A stretch of 8,662 nucleotides of DNA, from the NCBI GenBank assembly GCA_021604885.1, contig BQJV01000110.1, positions 1 to 8,662 on the forward strand, written 5' to 3'. This stretch comes from Acidimicrobiales bacterium (lineage in GTDB: Bacteria > Actinomycetota > Acidimicrobiia > Acidimicrobiales > Aldehydirespiratoraceae). Below the pieces are notes generated by a model. That model was given only the letters and a program-made list of their open reading frames with translations, was not told the origin of the DNA and searched no databases. The position numbers and the translations under genes were made by a program. Shown piece after piece: positions 5,560-8,662 of the stretch; within the stretch, counting starts at the first letter, position 1; each line of letters starts with the position of its first letter.

Positions 5560-7812
5560 TCAGGCGGGGACGACTTCGACGGGGATGCCGTTGAGGACCG
5601 CGTTGCCCGACAGCGGATCGATGGCTTCCGGGTCCGTGAGCACGTTGCTGTTCACACCGGCATGCTCCGATGCCACACCCATGCGGATGCCCGGCTTCGA
5701 GTGTCCCCAACCGTGAGGCAGGCTCACGACACCGGGCATGACCGAGTCGGTCACCTCGACGGGTGCGGTCACCTCGCCGACGCGGGAGCGGACGATCGCG
5801 GCGTCGCCATCGGCCAGGCCGAGATCCGCGGCGTTGTCCGGATGGAGTTGCAGCGTGCAGCGAGGCTTGCCCTTCACGAGGACCTGCACGTTGTGCATCC
5901 AGGAGTTGTTGCTGCGCAGATGCCGCCGACCCACGAGGCGGAGACGATCGTCGTCGGCCCACTCCGGCAGCCGATCGGCGAGGCGCCCGAGGTCCTCCGC
6001 GAACGGCCCGGCGAACAGGTCGATCCGTTGCTCCGGTGTGCGTAGGAACGCCGGGAGCCGAGGCTCGAGCGCACCGAAGTCGATGCCGTGCGGGTTGGCA
6101 AGGAGCAGGGCGAGCGAGAGTCCGCCGTTGACCGTGCCGAAGCCATCGCCGCGGGGACCGGTGCGCAGCATCGCGTCGAGGACCCGCTCGCTGCCGCTCT
6201 CGCCGTCGACCATCGCCAACAGTTCGTCGAGGTCGCGTCCGGCGACGGGCGACTCGGGCGTGTCGATCTCCGCTTGCAGCAGCCCGGTCACCACCTGCCC
6301 GTGGAGGTCGTCCGCGTCGGCGTCGGGCCCGAACCCGAGGGCGATCAACGCGAGCTTGGCGAGGATGTCCTCCTCGGTCGGACCTTCGGCCTCGAAGATC
6401 GCCGGCGAGAAGTTGGCCACGTTGCGGATGCTGAGCCCGGTGAAGCTGAGGTCGTAGTGGCTCTTCTCGAGCGAGCCGGGCGGCGGGAAGACGATGCTCG
6501 CGTGACGCGTCGTCTCGTTCAGGTAGATGTCGACGCTGATCATCGCGTCGAGCGACGCGAACGCCTCGTCCATCCGGTCGCCGTCCGGACAGCTCAGCAC
6601 GGGGTTGCCCGCGACGGTGAACATCATCCGCAGTTGACCGTCGCCCTCGGTGAGCACCTCGTCGGGGAGGTCCGCGACCGGGAACTCACCCTGGATCTCG
6701 GGCCGGTTGTTGACCCGGCTGTGCCGACGGCCGACCCGGTAGGCGCGACCGGGGCGCTCCGCCCGTACCCGCTCGTGCGACGCGTGGGGGAACATCATCC
6801 CGCCAGGCTCGTCGAGGTTTCCGGTGAGGATCGAGATCACGTCGAGCAACCAGGTGGTGAGCGTCCCGAACTCGACCGTGCACACGCCGATGCGGCCGTA
6901 GACCGCGGCGGACCGGGCCGCCGCGATCTCGTCGGCCAGCGATTCGATCGTGGCGCCGTCGACGCCCGTCGCGGCCGCCGCCAGCTCCGTCGTGAACGGC
7001 GCCACCGCCGCGCGCAGGTCCTCGACGCCGTCGACGAACGTCGCGAGCCGGTCGTCCGGCAGGGCGCCTCGCTCGAGCAGGCGCCGCACAACTGCCGCAA
7101 GCAGCACCGCGTCGGTCCCGGGCTTCACGGGGATGTGGAGATCGGCCTGCTCGGCGGTTCGTGAACGCCGCGGATCGATCACGATGACACGACCCCCGCG
7201 CTCCTGCACCGCCTCGATCCGGCCGGGAAAGTCGGGCGCCGTCGCGATGCTGCCGTTCGACGCGTAGGGGTTGGCCCCCATGCAGACGAAGAGATCCGTG
7301 CGGTCGATGTCCGGCACCGGCATGGACGCGCCGCTGCCGTAGAGGTAGCCCGATGCGACGTGGCGAGGCATCTGGTCGACGGTGCTCGCCGAGAACACCG
7401 CTCCCCCGCCGAGCGCCTTGATCAGGTGGCGCGTGTGCGTCGTGGCGCCGAGCACGTGGGCGCCCGGGTTGCCCAGGTACATGCCGACGGCTTCGTTGCC
7501 GTGGGCGGCGCGCACCTCGCTGAGGAGTCGGTCGGCCTCGGCGAACGCCTCGTCCCACGAGACCTCTTCGAAGATCGGCGCACCCGCATCGTCGACGCCT
7601 CGGCGGATCACCGGCCGACGGAGCCGGTCCGGGTCCTCGTGCAGCTGCTTCAGCGTCGACCCCTTCGGGCAGATGAACCCGTGGGAGAACACATCCTCGC
7701 GGTCGCCACGGATGCGACGGACGGCACCATCGGTGATCTCGATCTCGAGGCCGCACGTCGCCTCGCAGAGCGGGCAGGTGCGAAAGGCGGAGCGATCGGC
7801 GGTGTCGGTCAT
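5560..7812 (-). CDS. Molybdopterin-dependent oxidoreductase, DMSO-reductase superfamily, [4Fe-4S], 750 aa
   Basis: A catalytic subunit binding a bis-(pyranopterin guanine dinucleotide) molybdenum cofactor and one 4Fe-4S cluster. The cluster motif CPLCEATC (13-20) gives Cys13, Cys16 and Cys20, and the fourth Cys is in FICPKG (Cys48). The molybdopterin domain follows, with GGRVIVIDPRRSRTAEQAD (206-224), the signature for binding the second pterin. The C-terminal cofactor-binding domain starts near 625 (RRHLRSNNSWMHN, 629-641) and includes LPHGWGH (698-704). The likely metal-ligand position is Asp146 in STVDQMP, aligned with the Sec/Cys of formate dehydrogenases; this is a by-eye alignment. There is no twin-arginine signal, so the enzyme is cytoplasmic. 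No electron-transfer subunit or cofactor-assembly gene adjoins it. The start at 7812 has no Shine-Dalgarno, but a weak -10-like CACGAT ends 6 nt upstream. It is followed by the GNAT gene after 7 bp. The substrate is unknown; names such as formate dehydrogenase or nitrate reductase are not justified. Confidence 0.93.
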   Translation of the reverse strand: MTDTADRSAFRTCPLCEATCGLEIEITDGAVRRIRGDREDVFSHGFICPKGSTLKQLHEDPDRLRRPVIRRGVDDAGAPIFEEVSWDEAFAEADRLLSEVRAAHGNEAVGMYLGNPGAHVLGATTHTRHLIKALGGGAVFSASTVDQMPRHVASGYLYGSGASMPVPDIDRTDLFVCMGANPYASNGSIATAPDFPGRIEAVQERGGRVIVIDPRRSRTAEQADLHIPVKPGTDAVLLAAVVRRLLERGALPDDRLATFVDGVEDLRAAVAPFTTELAAAATGVDGATIESLADEIAAARSAAVYGRIGVCTVEFGTLTTWLLDVISILTGNLDEPGGMMFPHASHERVRAERPGRAYRVGRRHSRVNNRPEIQGEFPVADLPDEVLTEGDGQLRMMFTVAGNPVLSCPDGDRMDEAFASLDAMISVDIYLNETTRHASIVFPPPGSLEKSHYDLSFTGLSIRNVANFSPAIFEAEGPTEEDILAKLALIALGFGPDADADDLHGQVVTGLLQAEIDTPESPVAGRDLDELLAMVDGESGSERVLDAMLRTGPRGDGFGTVNGGLSLALLLANPHGIDFGALEPRLPAFLRTPEQRIDLFAGPFAEDLGRLADRLPEWADDDRLRLVGRRHLRSNNSWMHNVQVLVKGKPRCTLQLHPDNAADLGLADGDAAIVRSRVGEVTAPVEVTDSVMPGVVSLPHGWGHSKPGIRMGVASEHAGVNSNVLTDPEAIDPLSGNAVLNGIPVEVVPA

Positions 7813-7818
7813 GCGGTC

Positions 7819-7824
7819 ATCGTG
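7819..7824 (-). promoter_or_regulatory. Weak candidate -10 box of the molybdopterin oxidoreductase gene
   Basis: CACGAT on the minus strand matches NANNNT and ends 6 nt before the ATG at 7812, the leaderless spacing also seen for the plus-strand genes at 4106 and 7883. It shares CACG-T with the box before the SDR gene. There is no Shine-Dalgarno sequence. Weak evidence in isolation. Confidence 0.25.
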
Positions 7825-7870
7825 GCACGGCGCCCGCTCGCGGTCACGACCACGACTCGCCGGCGACCGC

Positions 7871-7876
7871 TAACGT
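7871..7876 (+). promoter_or_regulatory. Candidate -10 box of the kinase-like gene (leaderless)
   Basis: TAACGT matches TANNNT and lies 6 nt before the ATG at 7883, so a transcript would start at the first codon. The TAA at 7871-7873 is in frame with the gene and excludes an earlier start. The upstream 70-bp spacer, shared with the divergent molybdoenzyme gene, contains GCGGTC at 7813 and 7840 and its inverse GACCGC at 7865, which may be chance. Confidence 0.5.
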
Positions 7877-7882
7877 CACGCC

Positions 7883-8662
7883 ATGCGGTCCGGCCGGTCG
7901 ACCGGTGTCGAGCGTTCCCGGGCAACCGAGCGCAGCGCCGACGGGGTCATCAAGTACTACGACGATCTCGCCAAGGCGACGGCAGCCGCCGCGAAGTACC
8001 GGGCGCTCGCCGCGATCGGTGGGACGCGATTTCGCAGCCCCGTCGTGCGTTCGGTGTCCGACGATCCGCCCCGCATCGACTTCGAGCTCCTCGGCGCGGC
8101 ACGCACATCGGACGCAGCGGTTCTCGCCGCCCTGCGCGACGGCGACGCGGCCGCCGCCGGTTCGGTCGTGGCCGCCGTCGCCCGCGCCCTCGCCGGCATC
8201 CACGATGACCTCGATCTCCCGACCGAGGAGGAACGTTCCCGGGCGCCAGCCCTTCGCGACGAGCTGCCACGCGGCGCCTTGAGCGCGTTCGCGCCCACGC
8301 CACACGTCCCGCTCCACGGCGACTTCGGCTTCTCGAACGTGTGGCTCGCCGGTGACGGCGTACCCGTCATCTTCGACGCCGAGCCGTCGCGCTACACGAG
8401 CAACGCCATCGATTCGGTCGACTTTCCGGAGATGGACCTCGCGACGTATGTCACGTGCCTCGCCGGCCGGGCTGCCCGCCTGTCTGATGCCCGGCTCCTC
8501 TCGCGACACGCATCCGACCTGATCCCGGCGTTCCTGTCGGCCTATCGCGAGGCGCGGCGCGAGTCGTCCGCGGCGTTCGACGGCGACCGTCTCGCATGTC
8601 TCGTGCTCGCTCAGGCTCGGGCCTATCGACGGGTCGCCACACGGCGCAGCGGACTCGGCGTG
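7883..8662 (+). CDS. Aminoglycoside-phosphotransferase-family kinase (3' end outside window)
   Basis: The first 260 codons of a protein with the APH/choline-kinase fold; no stop is reached before the window end. HGDFGFSN (145-152) is the catalytic-loop motif H-G-D-x(4)-N, with the base Asp147 and Mg-binding Asn152. VIFDAE (162-167) supplies the second metal ligand, Asp165, in place of the DFG. GIHDDL is the usual helix preceding the catalytic loop. GVIKYYDD (21-28) carries the strand-3 Lys24 that holds the ATP phosphates, so only about 20 residues precede it and the usual glycine-loop strands of the N-lobe are mostly missing. An in-frame TAA at 7871 rules out a longer product from this frame. 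Family members phosphorylate aminoglycosides, homoserine, choline or other hydroxylated small molecules, and many actinobacterial copies have no link to resistance. The substrate is unknown. It is divergent from the molybdopterin oxidoreductase gene across 70 bp. Confidence 0.88.
   Translation, partial: MRSGRSTGVERSRATERSADGVIKYYDDLAKATAAAAKYRALAAIGGTRFRSPVVRSVSDDPPRIDFELLGAARTSDAAVLAALRDGDAAAAGSVVAAVARALAGIHDDLDLPTEEERSRAPALRDELPRGALSAFAPTPHVPLHGDFGFSNVWLAGDGVPVIFDAEPSRYTSNAIDSVDFPEMDLATYVTCLAGRAARLSDARLLSRHASDLIPAFLSAYREARRESSAAFDGDRLACLVLAQARAYRRVATRRSGLGV

Noticed and set aside
6088..7164. Open plus-strand frame of 358 codons opposite the molybdopterin oxidoreductase
   Set aside because: Same effect: low-complexity R/V/D/E product with no motif, fully inside a well-identified minus-strand gene. 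Similar mirror frames at 2687-3652, 3724-4650, 4127-5128 and 7360-8208 were dropped for the same reason.
5560..7812. Naming the molybdoenzyme as formate dehydrogenase or nitrate reductase
   Set aside because: Sec/Cys is absent at the ligand position, and there are no partner subunits and no export signal. The sequence supports only the superfamily.
7809..7820. Three-codon upstream frame (ATG ACC GCA TGA) overlapping the start of the molybdopterin oxidoreductase
   Set aside because: It overlaps by ATGA as in coupled translation, but it would lie upstream of the predicted start of a leaderless mRNA and has no ribosome site. Most likely chance.
7813..7870. GCGGTC direct copies (7813, 7840) and inverted GACCGC (7865) between divergent genes
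   Set aside because: Six-base GC-rich words recur often at this composition; spacing of 27 and 25 bp shows no clear operator symmetry.
7883..8662. Calling the kinase an antibiotic-resistance gene
   Set aside because: The APH fold includes many metabolic kinases and the sequence lacks any feature I can tie to aminoglycoside substrates. The context is metabolic.
1..8662. Mobile elements, CRISPR arrays, tRNA/rRNA genes, toxin-antitoxin or defence systems
   Set aside because: No transposase or integrase motifs, terminal inverted repeats, regularly spaced repeats, tRNA-like cloverleaf or composition break were seen on either strand.

Overview
The window is GC-rich chromosomal DNA with dense coding, strong third-position G/C and almost no spacer. 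The gene content suggests a high-GC actinobacterium, possibly of the Acidimicrobiia/Ilumatobacter type. It holds a mycothiol-type arsenate reductase, an actinobacterial-style acyl-CoA synthetase, a luciferase-like (possibly F420-dependent) oxidoreductase, and -10 boxes placed as for leaderless transcripts. The genus is inference only.

Layout, left to right. (1) Positions 1-1065, minus strand: the N-terminal 215 residues of an MFS transporter whose 3' end lies outside the window. It is preceded by a 45-residue single-span membrane protein with a strong ribosome binding site. Upstream of that lie a perfect 12-bp palindrome and three copies of a 7-bp motif. (2) Positions 1032-4053, minus strand: an SDR-fold protein without the catalytic tyrosine, an arsenate reductase with its own apparent promoter, and an acyl-CoA synthetase that starts with TTG. 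This run ends in a hairpin terminator. (3) 4106-5011, plus strand: a luciferase-like monooxygenase, divergent from the SDR gene. (4) 4989-7812, minus strand: a cytoplasmic molybdopterin/4Fe-4S oxidoreductase followed 7 bp later by a GNAT acetyltransferase, whose 3' end overlaps the monooxygenase gene tail to tail. (5) 7883-8662, plus strand: an aminoglycoside-phosphotransferase-like kinase, cut by the window end.

Function. The acyl-CoA synthetase, SDR and luciferase-like enzyme fit lipid or carboxylic-acid catabolism. The arsenate reductase probably handles arsenate independently; there is no ArsR, ArsB/Acr3 or other ars gene here. The molybdoenzyme and acetyltransferase form a two-gene unit of unknown substrate.

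I see no mobile element, CRISPR array, tRNA, rRNA, phage gene or obvious defence system. I do not find a clear new multi-gene system. The observations most worth following are the 11-bp-phased direct repeats before the arsenate reductase promoter (PHO-box-like), the SDR lacking its catalytic Tyr, the Asp at the predicted molybdenum-ligand position, the small membrane protein upstream of an MFS protein with a long N-terminal extension, and the repeated leaderless promoter layout.
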